64,000 nt of DNA from an uncultured Lachnospiraceae bacterium (GTDB lineage Bacteria; Bacillota; Clostridia; Lachnospirales; Lachnospiraceae): NCBI GenBank assembly GCA_910576975.1, contig CAJTJY010000011.1, forward strand, positions 22,905 to 86,904, read 5' to 3'. The notes beneath the pieces are model-generated. The model did no database searches. It was given only the letters and a program-made list of their open reading frames with translations, and was not told the DNA's origin. Both the position numbers and the translations under genes were made by a program. Below are positions 25,967 to 35,779 of this stretch, piece after piece (position 1 is the stretch's first letter; the number at the start of each line of letters is the position of its first letter).

Positions 25967-26053
25967 CTTATAGGAAAACTCTATTGACGCTAAAGCGTAA
26001 AGGCTTTTTTGCTATAGAATGAAAATCATCAGTTTAGAAAGGAAGTGAGTCGT

Positions 26054-26977
26054 TTGGCATATTCTGGGATCGGCGGTCAGGCTGTGATGGAAGGCGTGAT
26101 GATGAAGTATAAAAATAACTACGCTGTGGCAGTGCGTAAACCAGATCATGAGATTATAGTGGAGACAAGGACATATCATGGCATCTGCAAAAATGAAACG
26201 CTGAGAAATTTCATTTTTATCAGAGGAATCATCAATTTTATCGAGTCCATGATATTAGGCATGTCGACGCTTACTTTTTCAGCTTCTTTTTTCGAGGAAG
26301 AGCAATGCGAAGAAGAGAAACCTAAAAATGAGAAGAAAGAAAAGGCGCAAATGGGAATTACCATTGCCTTGTCTGTAATACTTGCCGTGACAATTTTCAT
26401 GGTGCTTCCTTTTTATGCGTCCTTATTTTTCCAGAAATTGATTTCGTCAAAGACGATGGTAATTTTGATTGAGGGAGTCTTACGGCTGTTGGTTTTTCTG
26501 GGTTATATTTTACTTATTTCCCAGATGAAGGATATCCGCCGGGTATTTATGTATCATGGCGCGGAACATAAGTGTATTAACTGCCTGGAACATGGAATGG
26601 ATCTGACCGTGGAAAATGTCAAAGCCAGTTCCAGAGAGCATAAGCGATGCGGCACAAGCTTTCTGTTTTTTGTGGTAATCATATCTATTATCGCCACGAT
26701 GTTTATCCGGGTGGACGCAAGGGTCTTGCGCTTGGTTCTGAGGATTGCGATTATCCCGCTGGTGGCGGCGGTTTCCTACGAGTTCATCCGTCTGGCAGGC
26801 AGGAGTGAAAATCCAATTATTTGCTTGTTAAGTAAACCAGGCTTGTGGATGCAGAAGCTGACGACCAAAGAGCCAGACGAGGAGATGATCGAGGTAGGGA
26901 TTGCTTCCGTGGAGGCAGTGTTTGACTGGAAAGAGTATCTTGCAAGTATGAGGGTTGAGAAGAGGGAAGCGTCATGA
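26054..26977 (+). CDS. yqhQ: DUF1385 membrane protein YqhQ
   Basis: About 307 residues. It begins AYSGIGGQAVMEGVMMK, the family signature. TTG at 26054 is the likely start because GGAAGTGAG (26041-26049) supplies the ribosome site; the GTG at 26045 lies inside it. Several membrane helices are visible (GITIALSVILAVTIFMVLPF, FLFFVVIISIIATMFI) together with the conserved MYHGAEHKCINCLEHG and SREHKRCGTSF, which could bind metal. The function is unknown. It overlaps prmC by four bases. Confidence 0.88.
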   Translation: MAYSGIGGQAVMEGVMMKYKNNYAVAVRKPDHEIIVETRTYHGICKNETLRNFIFIRGIINFIESMILGMSTLTFSASFFEEEQCEEEKPKNEKKEKAQMGITIALSVILAVTIFMVLPFYASLFFQKLISSKTMVILIEGVLRLLVFLGYILLISQMKDIRRVFMYHGAEHKCINCLEHGMDLTVENVKASSREHKRCGTSFLFFVVIISIIATMFIRVDARVLRLVLRIAIIPLVAAVSYEFIRLAGRSENPIICLLSKPGLWMQKLTTKEPDEEMIEVGIASVEAVFDWKEYLASMRVEKREAS

Positions 26978-27810
26978 CATATGAAACGGCGTTGAGTAAT
27001 GGAAAGAAAGTATTAAAAGATGCCGGGATTATGGAATGTGATCTGGATGCCTGGTATCTTATGGAATATGTGTGCAAGATTGACAGAAGCTGGTATTATC
27101 TTCATAATTTCGAGGAAATGGAAGAGATAAATTACCAGGAATATTGTTTGCTTCTTAAGAAGCGGTCAGAGCGGATTCCATTGCAGTATATCACGGGAAG
27201 CCAGGAATTCATGGGGTTGAAATTTAAAGTCAATTCCCATGTGCTGATTCCTAGGCAGGATACGGAGACTTTGGTGGAGGAAGCCGTAAAAAGACTGGAA
27301 GCTGGCATGGAAGTACTGGATATGTGCACGGGTACTGGCTGCGTGATTATCAGCATTTTGAAGCAAAAAAAGATTGTTGCAACTGCAAGCGACATATCAA
27401 AGCAGGCCCTTTTGCTTGCCAAAGAAAATGCAAAGAAAAATCAGGTGGAAGTGAATCTGGTGCGAAGCGACTTGTTTAACAATATTAATGGAAGATACGA
27501 TATGATTGTCGCCAATCCTCCTTATATCCCCACAGGCGTGATTGGAACGCTAATGCCTGAAGTCAGGATTTTTGAGCCAATAGAGGCTTTGGACGGCAAG
27601 GAAGACGGCATGTTTTTTCATCGTGAAATTATCCAAAATGGGAGAAGGTTTTTGAAATCCAACGGATATCTTTGTTTGGAGATTGGGCATGACCAGGGAG
27701 GCAGGACGGCGTTTCTCATGGAGGAACATGGATACCGGAATATTAAAGTGATAAAAGATCTTGCTGGAAATCAAAGGGTAGTCTGCGGAAACCTGCCGGC
27801 AGTGAAATAG
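26974..27810 (+). CDS. prmC: Release factor glutamine methyltransferase
   Basis: PrmC methylates the GGQ glutamine of RF1 and RF2. 278 residues: an N-terminal helical domain, RIPLQYITGSQEFMGLKF, LIPRQDTETLVEEAV, the SAM loop VLDMCTGTGCVIISIL and the catalytic NPPY in MIVANPPYIPTG. Start ATGA overlaps the yqhQ stop. Its substrate prfA lies 14 bases downstream. Confidence 0.95.
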   Translation: MTYETALSNGKKVLKDAGIMECDLDAWYLMEYVCKIDRSWYYLHNFEEMEEINYQEYCLLLKKRSERIPLQYITGSQEFMGLKFKVNSHVLIPRQDTETLVEEAVKRLEAGMEVLDMCTGTGCVIISILKQKKIVATASDISKQALLLAKENAKKNQVEVNLVRSDLFNNINGRYDMIVANPPYIPTGVIGTLMPEVRIFEPIEALDGKEDGMFFHREIIQNGRRFLKSNGYLCLEIGHDQGGRTAFLMEEHGYRNIKVIKDLAGNQRVVCGNLPAVK

Positions 27811-27824
27811 AAAGGAAGAGATGT

Positions 27825-28898
27825 ATGTTTGATAAATTAGAGGATATTCTTTTTCGATTTGATGAAATCATGAATCAGTTGAGCGAGCCGGACGTGGCGA
27901 ATGATACCAATCGTTTCCGAAAGCTGATGAAGGAGCAAAGCGATCTTTCTCCGATTGTGGAAGCTTATAAAGAATACAAGCAGGAAAAGCAAAATATTGA
28001 GGATTCCCTTGCGATGTTGGAGGAAGAAAATGACGAAGAACTCAGAGAGCTTGCCAAGGAAGAACTCAATGGCTCCAGAGAAAAGGTGGAAGTGGTGGAA
28101 AACAGGCTGAAAATATTGCTGTTGCCCAAGGATCCCAATGATGATAAGAATGTAATTGTAGAAATCCGTGCTGGCGCAGGCGGCGACGAGGCGGCGTTAT
28201 TTGCGGCGGAGATCTACCGGATGTATGTGCATTTTGCGGAGGGGCGCCGCTGGAAAGTGGAGACCATGGAATGCGAAGAGATCGGCATTGGAGGAATGAA
28301 GAACGTTACCTTTATGATCACCGGGCAGGGGGCGTATTCTGTGATGAAATACGAATCCGGGGTGCATCGGGTGCAGCGTGTGCCAGAGACGGAATCCGGC
28401 GGACGCATCCACACCTCTACGATTACCGTCGCAGTAATGCCAGAGGCGGAGGACGTGGACGTGGTCATTGATGAAAAAGACATCCGGATTGATGTGATGC
28501 GCGCTTCTGGAAACGGCGGCCAATGTGTCAATACCACGGATTCTGCCGTGCGGCTGACGCATTATCCTACGGGAATCGTGATCTACAGCCAGACAGAAAA
28601 ATCTCAGCTTCAGAATAAGGAGAAAGCTTTTGCGCTGCTTCGTGCCAAGCTCTATGATATCGAATGCCAGAAACAGCACGACGCAGAGGCAGAGGCGCGG
28701 AGGAGCCAGATCGGCACAGGAGACCGCTCAGAGAAAATTAGAACTTATAATTTTCCTCAGGGACGTGTCACGGATCATCGAATTAACTTGACGCTTTATA
28801 AACTTGATAAAGTGATGAACGGGGATATCCAAGAAATCGTGGACGCCTGTATTGCGGCCGACCAGGCGGCGAAGCTGACGAAGATGGGTGAGAGCTAA
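27825..28898 (+). CDS. prfA: Peptide chain release factor 1
   Basis: 357 residues. RF1 recognises UAA and UAG. The GGQ motif is in ASGNGGQCVNTTDSAVRLTH and the codon-recognition region in VQRVPETESGGRIHTST. The N-terminal helices (KLEDILFRFDEIMNQL) and the final NLTLYKLDKVMNGDIQEIVD are normal. AGGAAGAG precedes ATG 27825. A terminator follows, closing the cluster. Confidence 0.96.
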   Translation: MFDKLEDILFRFDEIMNQLSEPDVANDTNRFRKLMKEQSDLSPIVEAYKEYKQEKQNIEDSLAMLEEENDEELRELAKEELNGSREKVEVVENRLKILLLPKDPNDDKNVIVEIRAGAGGDEAALFAAEIYRMYVHFAEGRRWKVETMECEEIGIGGMKNVTFMITGQGAYSVMKYESGVHRVQRVPETESGGRIHTSTITVAVMPEAEDVDVVIDEKDIRIDVMRASGNGGQCVNTTDSAVRLTHYPTGIVIYSQTEKSQLQNKEKAFALLRAKLYDIECQKQHDAEAEARRSQIGTGDRSEKIRTYNFPQGRVTDHRINLTLYKLDKVMNGDIQEIVDACIAADQAAKLTKMGES

Positions 28899-28954
28899 GA
28901 GAGATTGGGTAACTTTTATATAAGCTGAACAATAGGAACTTGAATAAATGTGGG

Positions 28955-28989
28955 AAAAAGACAGTCACGGATGATCGGCTGTCTTTTTT
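28955..28989 (+). terminator. Intrinsic terminator after prfA
   Basis: AAAAAGACAG pairs with CTGTCTTTTT, with a run of six T. It marks the left border of the AT-rich defence island. The remaining 28990-29221 holds no supported gene. Confidence 0.85.
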
Positions 28990-29221
28990 GTATTTGCGCG
29001 CCATGGGTGCGCTCTAATGGGAATAAGTCCTGAACATGTCCAGGTAGTGGGAAAATTAATTAAACTTCCATTCTGCTTGATTGCGGATGTATTGGGCTGT
29101 GTGGTATACTTATGATACATAATTAGAAGAAGTTGTGTTATAAAAATGGGTACATATGGCAAAATCTATACATTCAAGATAAAAATATCAATTTTAAAGA
29201 AACGTAAAAGGGGCGATAGGA

Positions 29222-31063
29222 ATGGATATATTGATGATAGGGAATGGGTTTGATATAGAACATGGTTTGCCGACAACATATGCAGATTTTCTTCAATTTG
29301 TTGAGAGATTTAATTATTTGTATACAATGGCAAAAATAAAATTTTATACAGAAAGTAAAATAGAAGATGAATATTTAAGATTTATAATTGAGAATCCTGA
29401 AACAAATGCTGATAAAGCGTTACATGAATATTTAAAGGATAATATTTGGATTGATCATTTAAAAAGGGCATATAAAGAGCATTTAAAAAATAAAGAAGAT
29501 TGGATTGATTTTGAGAGTGAGATTTCACAGGTAATTCAGAATGTGGATGAATTATATCATGCGTATATGGAAAAAGACGAGGAATTTTATGTAGCTAAGA
29601 TAAATCATTGCAGGGGAAAACTGCCAGGAAGTTTTTTAAAATATTTGCCTCATGGAAATGGAATAGGAAACCTTATTTCCATTATGCAGAAAGATTTGAA
29701 CAGGTTGATCGGGGCTTTAGAGATTTATATTATTGATTACATAGACAACTGGGGAAGAATTGAATATTATAATCCTGATATAGACGCAATCCACCCAGAT
29801 GCAATTCTTTCTTTTAATTATTCCAATAGATGGAAGCGGGTCTATGAATATAACAGGGAAAATGTAAAATATAGTTTTATCCATGGAAAGGCACGGAGTA
29901 CGCCATATGTATTTTGCATGGATGAGTGTATTGATAAAAACCAGATGGTACTTGGCATTGATGAGTATCTTTCAAAAGATAGAAAAAACAAAGAAGTGGA
30001 ATTTATTGCGTTTAAAAAATATTACCAGCGCATTTATAAGAAAACAGGGAATGAGTACAAATCATGGCTTGTAGAAATTGATAAAGAGAGGAAAGAGGGA
30101 AAGAAAAAAGAAAATAAGCTATACATTTTTGGGCATTCTCTGGATGTGACAGATGGAGATATTTTAAAAGAGATGATAGAACATGACGGGATTCATACAA
30201 TCATATTTTATAAAGATAAAGCAAGGCTTGGACAGCAGATTACAAATTTAGTCAAAGTTTTTGGACCGGAGAAGGTAATTCAGTATGTTTATGGAAATAA
30301 TCCAATAATTGAGTTTCGCCAGCAGAAACGCAGGGAAGAAATTCATGGGAGTACATTTGAAATTGTTTCAGACATGGTAAAGTTTGACAATTTTTATAAA
30401 TATAAAGGTGGAGATCTCGAAAACATGATCTTAAAAATTGAAAGGAAAATAAAAGAGAAAGATCTGAGATATTTTTGTTCGCAGGAAAAGGTTATTTTTC
30501 TTTATGATAGTTTTCAAAGGCACGGTTTAGGAAAGAAATATGCAAAGGAGCTTTTAGAGATTGCTGATAGTCTGAGAGATACAAAATTCATAGTTAAAGA
30601 ACCAATACAGTTTAAGTATGAAAATTGGCAATATTTGGATTATGATAATTCATGGGTATGTGACATGCTTACTAAAAAATTTATTGAAACTGTGAACAAA
30701 CATAACAGGGAAAATTTTACTTTAGACGATTTTTGGGAAAATGTTACTACATGGGATGATATTATGGAAAGTTACAGGCAAATTGCAAACGGTTCAAAGG
30801 AGATTGAAAAGAACAAGTATATAGAAATTCTCAAAGATGTCCTGAGCATGTATAAGCATTCTTATGGGAATATGGAAGAAATGTGGAGTTTTCTAATAAA
30901 ATTGTCGAGAGGGGTGGCAAAAAAAATATCAAGGGAAGCATTGGACGAATTGCTCCTATACACAGAAAGCAGTTGGGAAATCTGCAATTATACGCACTTG
31001 CAACGTGAAATAGAAAAATATGATTATTTTAGTGAGCAGGAAAAATGTGTCGAACAATTTTGA
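29222..31063 (+). CDS. AbiH-family abortive infection protein with long C-terminal extension
   Basis: 613 residues. The start MDILMIGNGFDIEHGLPTTY and ADFLQF is the N-terminal glycine-rich motif of AbiH, a phage abortive infection protein first described in Lactococcus. ILSFNYSNRWKRVYEY, YSFIHGKARS and the later YIFGHSLDVTDGDILKEMI (near residue 300) are also family features; the fold may be SIR2-like, which is an inference. After about residue 365 comes roughly 250 residues of helical sequence that I do not recognise. The gene is visibly AT-rich against its neighbours. Ribosome site AAAAGGGG. No partner gene is co-transcribed. Confidence 0.82.
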   Translation: MDILMIGNGFDIEHGLPTTYADFLQFVERFNYLYTMAKIKFYTESKIEDEYLRFIIENPETNADKALHEYLKDNIWIDHLKRAYKEHLKNKEDWIDFESEISQVIQNVDELYHAYMEKDEEFYVAKINHCRGKLPGSFLKYLPHGNGIGNLISIMQKDLNRLIGALEIYIIDYIDNWGRIEYYNPDIDAIHPDAILSFNYSNRWKRVYEYNRENVKYSFIHGKARSTPYVFCMDECIDKNQMVLGIDEYLSKDRKNKEVEFIAFKKYYQRIYKKTGNEYKSWLVEIDKERKEGKKKENKLYIFGHSLDVTDGDILKEMIEHDGIHTIIFYKDKARLGQQITNLVKVFGPEKVIQYVYGNNPIIEFRQQKRREEIHGSTFEIVSDMVKFDNFYKYKGGDLENMILKIERKIKEKDLRYFCSQEKVIFLYDSFQRHGLGKKYAKELLEIADSLRDTKFIVKEPIQFKYENWQYLDYDNSWVCDMLTKKFIETVNKHNRENFTLDDFWENVTTWDDIMESYRQIANGSKEIEKNKYIEILKDVLSMYKHSYGNMEEMWSFLIKLSRGVAKKISREALDELLLYTESSWEICNYTHLQREIEKYDYFSEQEKCVEQF

Positions 31064-31153
31064 ATAATAAGAATTTATGACAGAATCCTAAAATGGGAAA
31101 TGGGTGTCAATTTTTACATCTTTCTATATATATTTAAATAATGAAAAATATTG

Positions 31154-31182
31154 TTGTAGAGTGCCAAAAGATGCGTTATAAT
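31154..31182 (+). promoter_or_regulatory. Promoter of the small toxin gene
   Basis: TTGTAG (31154-31159), 17 bases, TATAAT (31177-31182). In the leader, CCTCATTCT and AGAATGGGGG pair around AAAG and would hide the GGGGGTGAT ribosome site. Confidence 0.65.
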
Positions 31183-31246
31183 CTCAAAAGAGCAATCGTG
31201 TTACAGGGTGTGTTGACCTCATTCTAAAGAGAATGGGGGTGATGCT

Positions 31247-31342
31247 ATGAAAAATCCGAATGGTTTTGATTTTAAAGATTTAATGACCTTTGGGTTATTT
31301 ATTTTAGCATTGCTTACATTCGTGTTTACGTTTTGCAAGTAG
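31247..31342 (+). CDS. Small holin-like type I toxin
   Basis: 31 residues: MKNPNGFDFKDLMTFGLFIL then ALLTFVFTFCK. One hydrophobic helix with the FGLFILALLTF pattern matches the putative holin-like toxin family (TxpA-like). Such peptides insert in the membrane and are silenced by an antisense RNA. GGGGGTGATGCT precedes the ATG and can be sequestered in a leader hairpin. The adjacent converging terminator and minus-strand promoter complete the arrangement. It is short but the context is persuasive. Confidence 0.7.
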   Translation: MKNPNGFDFKDLMTFGLFILALLTFVFTFCK

Positions 31343-31349
31343 TCATACA

Positions 31350-31559
31350 TAGCAAAAAACCACCCTGATACTTTGGACGGTTAAGGGTGGCTTTGCTATT
31401 CTTCCAATTGGTCAACCCCTTGTGGGCGGTTGCTTTTTCTTTGTGCCTATAATATAGCATATCTTGACTTTGTTTGCAAGGCATTTTTTCTATCCATTTG
31501 TCTGACACTATCTCATTGTTTTTTATTTAGTGTTTACCCTTATTAGTCTGCTTTTTCCT
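31350..31559 (-). ncRNA. Probable antisense RNA antitoxin
   Basis: A minus-strand extended -10 box (TGTTATAAT, box at 31566-31571) stands about 210 bases from the hairpin at 31351-31397, whose minus-strand exit is TTTTTTG. The transcript would be complementary to the 3' end of the toxin mRNA, the txpA/RatA layout. The -35 box is weak. A 60-codon minus-strand frame in it (31326-31508) is probably not translated. Confidence 0.5.
31351..31397. terminator. Bidirectional terminator of toxin and antisense RNA
   Basis: AGCAAA..CCACCCT (31351-31366) pairs with AGGGTGG.TTTGCT (31384-31397). T-runs occur on the minus-strand side (TTTTTT) and weakly on the plus side. Confidence 0.7.
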
Positions 31560-31850
31560 ATCTATATTATAACATAACACTTCCAAAATTAATAGGTCTA
31601 TTAATTTGAAATTTTATGGTTTATAATTGTAGCGTCAAACAGCGTAAGAGAGGAAACACAATGAAAAAATCTATAAAACCGGCAGCGTATCAACACACAA
31701 GGGAATGAATGGAATAATAGTTTCATTACTGATAATGAATGTTATTTGATTAGGTTCGGGACCAAGGAAAACAGTTCTGTATTTACTTGAATCTTAGAAA
31801 TAAACAAATTTGAATTAAAAAACTAGAATAGTAGAAAGGAACTTTTTATT

Positions 31851-32060
31851 ATGCCAGAGATTATGACACCAGTTCAAAGAAAGTATCAGATGAATCAAAA
31901 ATTAATGAACAATTACGTTAACATCCATCCAGAATTCAAATCATTAATAGATGCCTTTATGGAAATCCAAAAAGCGAACAAAGATAACAGACGCATAAAG
32001 CTGGATATTAGTATAGGTGAATCAAAATATGACGGCGCTTGCCTCAAGGCTTGGGCGTAG
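31851..32060 (+). CDS. Small protein of unknown function
   Basis: 69 residues: MPEIMTPVQRKYQMNQKLMN continuing to NIHPEFKSLIDAFMEIQKAN and a short C-terminus. A fair AAAGGAA ribosome site lies 13 bases before the ATG. It is mostly helical and charged, with no recognised domain. The last dozen residues (YDGACLKAWA) look irregular, so it may be truncated. It lies between the toxin unit and hsdR, in a 1.4-kb stretch that otherwise holds only terminators and short fragments. Confidence 0.4.
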   Translation: MPEIMTPVQRKYQMNQKLMNNYVNIHPEFKSLIDAFMEIQKANKDNRRIKLDISIGESKYDGACLKAWA

Positions 32061-32210
32061 CGTTATCAGGAAAACAGACAAGTAAATTCTCTGATTAACA
32101 GGCGGTCACTACAGAAGAGATAGAAAAACAAGAAAGGACCGTATCACTGCGTCAAGGATCACCTTGTGGCATAGATCATCGCAAATCAGTTAAGATAGAA
32201 AGAATGGTTG

Positions 32211-32247
32211 AAGAATGATGCAGAATTGTATCATTCTTTTTATTTTT
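32211..32247 (+). terminator. Intrinsic terminator
   Basis: AAGAATGAT (32211-32219) pairs with ATCATTCTT, followed by TTTATTTTTG. The gap 32061-32524 shows nothing else firm; a short frame ending in MSQYYKYVMYQSMRTTKRRS near 32400-32490 may be a gene scrap. Confidence 0.7.
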
Positions 32248-32488
32248 GTCGAAAATGCTGCGGGATTATGTTATGATAAAGTCAAAGAAATAAAAGATAC
32301 TTTAACGATGCTTGAAGCGATTAAATTTCAGATACAGACTGCCTTGTTTTCGCAGGGACTGACCGTCTGAGACATGCGTATGAAAGACGTTTACCGATCG
32401 TCATGGAGACAATGTCCCAGTATTATAAATACGTTATGTATCAATCAATGAGAACGACAAAAAGGCGCAGCAAGATTCAACATACATC

Positions 32489-32512
32489 TGCATAAGCGCA
32501 CAGAATGGAGGA
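32489..32512 (+). repeat. Dispersed leader element, partial copy C (before hsdR)
   Basis: TGCATAAGCGCACAGAATGG followed by AGGA corresponds to the 3' half of the element; the palindrome and the left arm are missing. GGAGG serves hsdR. After it GTGAAAGAAT appears, which is the beginning of the element's palindrome, as in the tandem copies before addA. Confidence 0.5.
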
Positions 32513-32524
32513 GAGCGTGAAAGA

Positions 32525-35500
32525 ATGAGCAATTTTACATTTCTTGAAACCCGTTGGGATGATTTGGCAAGATTGGGGGAGCTGTCTGAAAAATATGTAT
32601 ATTCCGATCCCAATACATCTGTGATCAAGCAGGGCATGTTGGCGGAAGTAATGGTAAAATACATGTTGGCTTATGATGGGATCAAAGAGCCAAAACATGA
32701 TAATACCCATGCAAGCCGTATTCGCATTTTAAGGGAAAATGAATTATTGCCGTACGAGATTGACAACACATTACATATTTTGAGCAAAGACCGTAACAAT
32801 ACGGCTCATAACGGGGCAGAAGAAAGAGAGAAAGCGTTAAGAAATCTGCCGCTGTTGTATGAGCTTTGCGTATGGTATATGCAGATTTATGGCGAGTATG
32901 ATTTTAAACCTGCTGCATATGTTCCTCCGACAGATATTACAGTCAGCCTTGATGAATTGGAGAAAGAAAACCGTGAATGGGAGCAGCGCAATCAAACGCT
33001 GTTTCTGGAACTGCAGCGCATTCAAAAAGCAGGCAGAGCTGACAGTGTCCGCAGGGCGATTGCCTATAAGAAAGCCGTCAATGTCAAGCTATCAGAAGCA
33101 CAGACCAGGGAATTGATTGACGAACAGCTCCGCAAGGTTGGCTGGGACGTTGATACCGCCAAAATCCGTTATTCCAAAGGGGTCCGGCCCGTAAAAGGCA
33201 GGAATCTTGCAATCGCTGAATGGCCTACAGATTCTAAGACGGGAAATGGAGGGTATGCAGATTATGCGCTTTTCATTGGGGAAAAAATGGTTGCAATTAT
33301 CGAGGCTAAGAAAAAACATACTAATGTTTCCTCTGTAATAGACGGTCAATGTAAAGACTATGCAAAAATGATTAAGCCGGAACATGAAAAATACGTCATC
33401 AAGCAGTATGGTGATTATAAAGTGCCGTTTCTTTTTGCGACAAATGGCAGAGACTACATCAAGCAGTACGAAGAAATGTCAGGGATTTGGTTTTTAGACG
33501 TCAGACAGCCGTTTCATGTTTCAAAGGCTTTGGCAGGATGGCCAAGCCCTCAGGGAATGGAACAGGATTTAGAACGGGATATTGAAAAGGCAGATAAAAA
33601 ACTTGCCGCCACAGGGTATGAGATATTGGAGGATCCCGACGGACTGGGGCTGCGGCATTATCAGATCGAGGCAATCAAGGCAGCTGAAAAAGCGATTGCA
33701 GAACATAAGCGTACCGTGCTGATTGCCATGGCTACAGGGACTGGAAAGACGAGGACAGTACTTGGCATGATTTACAGGTTCTTGTCTGCAAAACGATTTA
33801 AACGGATCTTATATCTGGTTGACCGAACGACTCTTGGGGAACAGACCATGAATACCTTTCAAGAGGTAAGGCTAGAAAGCTTAAAAACGCTGAATCAACT
33901 CCATGATGTCAAAGATCTTGGGGAAAAAGACTTTGAAAAGGATACTCGTGTTCAGATTGCCACTGTCCAGAGCCTGGTGAGACGAATTCTTTACAATGCA
34001 ACAGACAGCAGCATGGGGGTCTCCGATTATGACTGCATCATTGTGGACGAAGCGCACCGGGGCTATATTCTGGATAAAGAGATGGGCGAAGATGAAGCGC
34101 TTTACCGTAATCAGGACGAGTTTCGCAGCAAATATCGAGCCGTCATTGAATATTTTGACGCGGTTAAGATTGCGCTTACTGCTACGCCGGCGCTTCATAC
34201 GACAGAAATTTTTGGAAAGCCAGTCTATACTTATGAATACCATACAGCAGTAGTAGACGGGTATCTGGTAGATCACGATGCGCCTCACATCATCAGGACA
34301 AAGCTCAGCGAGGAGGGGATTGTATTTGAGGCAGGAAGCACGGCGCCGATTTATGATCCTGTGACAAACATGATCATCAATAGTGACGAGCTAGAAGATG
34401 ATTTGAAATTTGAGGTGGAGGATTTCAACAAAAAGGTGGTCAACAAAAGTTTCAATGAAACAGTTTTGGCTGAAATTGCCAAGGATATTGATCCTAATGA
34501 AAAGGGCAAGACACTGATTTTTGCAGTGGACGACGCTCATGCGGATATGATTGCAAAGATTTTGAAAGAGCATTATGCGCAACAGGGGATCAGCGAAGCG
34601 GCAGTTATGAAGATTACGGGTTCTATCGAAAATGGGAATCCTGAAAAAATTAAGGAAGCCGTGCGGCGCTTTAAGAATGAAACATTTCCGAATATTGTGG
34701 TTACGGTCGATCTGTTGACGACCGGCATTGACGTCGAGAAGATTGTAAATTTGGTATTCTTGCGCAGGATCCGCTCGCGAATCCTTTTCGAACAGATGCT
34801 TGGCCGTGCAACGAGACTGTGTGAAGAGATTGGAAAGACGCATTTTGAAATATACGACGCCGTAGGGGTATATCAGGCTTTGGATCCAGTATCAAAGATG
34901 AAACCGATCGTCGTAAATCCCAAGGAGACGTTTGAGGATTTAATTGATGACATAGACAATCTCGAAAGCGATAGGGCGAGAAAGAATCAGGTAGATATCA
35001 TTATTGCCAAAATTCTCAGAAATAAGAATAAGATCACAGACGAATTCAGGGAGCAGTTTGAATCTTTGACTGGCGGGCAATCACCGCAGAGCTTTGCGCA
35101 GACGCTTCGCAATATGCCAGTGGATCAGGCTGTGGAAACTGTGAAAAAGAATCGCCAGGCGTTTTTTTATCTGCGAGGGGTTCCTAAAGAGAGACAGAAG
35201 TTCATCAGCGACGCCAAAGATCAACTGACCAGCCACGAAAGAGGCTACGGCAAAGCCACAAGACCAGAGGATTATCTGAAAGAATTTCATGATTTTATAG
35301 ATAGCAATATCAATGAAATTGCGGCGCTCAATATTGTTGCCACTAGGCCAAAGGAGCTGACCAGGCAATCGTTGCGGGAACTGAGATTGATTCTTGAGCG
35401 CAACCATTTCAGCGAGACAATGCTTCAGACAGCATGGAAAGAGATGAATAATCAAGAGGTTGCAGCGGATATTATCAGCTTCATCCGCCAAAGAAGCATG

Positions 35501-35764
35501 GGCGACGCCCTGGTCAGTAAAGAGGAACGGATTCATTCCGCTATTGTAAAGACAAAGGCGGCGCATCCAGAACTGAGCAAGGTTCAGATTAATTGGCTGG
35601 AACGGATAGAGGCATATCTGCTGAGAGAAGTCGTGCTCAATAAGGAGTCTTTTGAAGCGCCGCAGTTTAAAATCAAGGGTGGATATGCGGCTGTGAATAA
35701 GGCGTTTGCAAATAAGCTGGATGCAGTCATTGATGAAATCAACAGTCACATGTATACGGCATAA
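32525..35764 (+). CDS. hsdR: Type I restriction endonuclease subunit R
   Basis: 1079 residues. HsdR cleaves DNA after ATP-driven translocation when HsdMS finds an unmodified site. A DUF4145-like helical region (VYSDPNTSVIKQGMLAEVMV) occupies the first 100 residues. Next is the PD-(D/E)XK nuclease (ADYALFIGEKMVAIIEAKKK), then Walker A AMATGTGKTRTVLGMIYR, the DEAH box CIIVDEAHRGY, LTATPALHTTEIFG, and helicase motif VTVDLLTTGIDVEKIVNLVF, ending with an EcoEI-type C-terminal domain. ATG 32525 is served by GGAGGA. hsdM follows 15 bases later. Confidence 0.95.
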   Translation: MSNFTFLETRWDDLARLGELSEKYVYSDPNTSVIKQGMLAEVMVKYMLAYDGIKEPKHDNTHASRIRILRENELLPYEIDNTLHILSKDRNNTAHNGAEEREKALRNLPLLYELCVWYMQIYGEYDFKPAAYVPPTDITVSLDELEKENREWEQRNQTLFLELQRIQKAGRADSVRRAIAYKKAVNVKLSEAQTRELIDEQLRKVGWDVDTAKIRYSKGVRPVKGRNLAIAEWPTDSKTGNGGYADYALFIGEKMVAIIEAKKKHTNVSSVIDGQCKDYAKMIKPEHEKYVIKQYGDYKVPFLFATNGRDYIKQYEEMSGIWFLDVRQPFHVSKALAGWPSPQGMEQDLERDIEKADKKLAATGYEILEDPDGLGLRHYQIEAIKAAEKAIAEHKRTVLIAMATGTGKTRTVLGMIYRFLSAKRFKRILYLVDRTTLGEQTMNTFQEVRLESLKTLNQLHDVKDLGEKDFEKDTRVQIATVQSLVRRILYNATDSSMGVSDYDCIIVDEAHRGYILDKEMGEDEALYRNQDEFRSKYRAVIEYFDAVKIALTATPALHTTEIFGKPVYTYEYHTAVVDGYLVDHDAPHIIRTKLSEEGIVFEAGSTAPIYDPVTNMIINSDELEDDLKFEVEDFNKKVVNKSFNETVLAEIAKDIDPNEKGKTLIFAVDDAHADMIAKILKEHYAQQGISEAAVMKITGSIENGNPEKIKEAVRRFKNETFPNIVVTVDLLTTGIDVEKIVNLVFLRRIRSRILFEQMLGRATRLCEEIGKTHFEIYDAVGVYQALDPVSKMKPIVVNPKETFEDLIDDIDNLESDRARKNQVDIIIAKILRNKNKITDEFREQFESLTGGQSPQSFAQTLRNMPVDQAVETVKKNRQAFFYLRGVPKERQKFISDAKDQLTSHERGYGKATRPEDYLKEFHDFIDSNINEIAALNIVATRPKELTRQSLRELRLILERNHFSETMLQTAWKEMNNQEVAADIISFIRQRSMGDALVSKEERIHSAIVKTKAAHPELSKVQINWLERIEAYLLREVVLNKESFEAPQFKIKGGYAAVNKAFANKLDAVIDEINSHMYTA

Positions 35765-35779
35765 GAAAGGAATTATAGT

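Noticed and set aside
29018..29116. 32-codon frame beginning MGISPEHVQVVGKLIKLPFC
   Set aside because: No ribosome site and no similarity that I can recognise; it is in the gap before AbiH.
35081..35749. 222-codon minus-strand frame
   Set aside because: Shadow of the hsdR C-terminal region.
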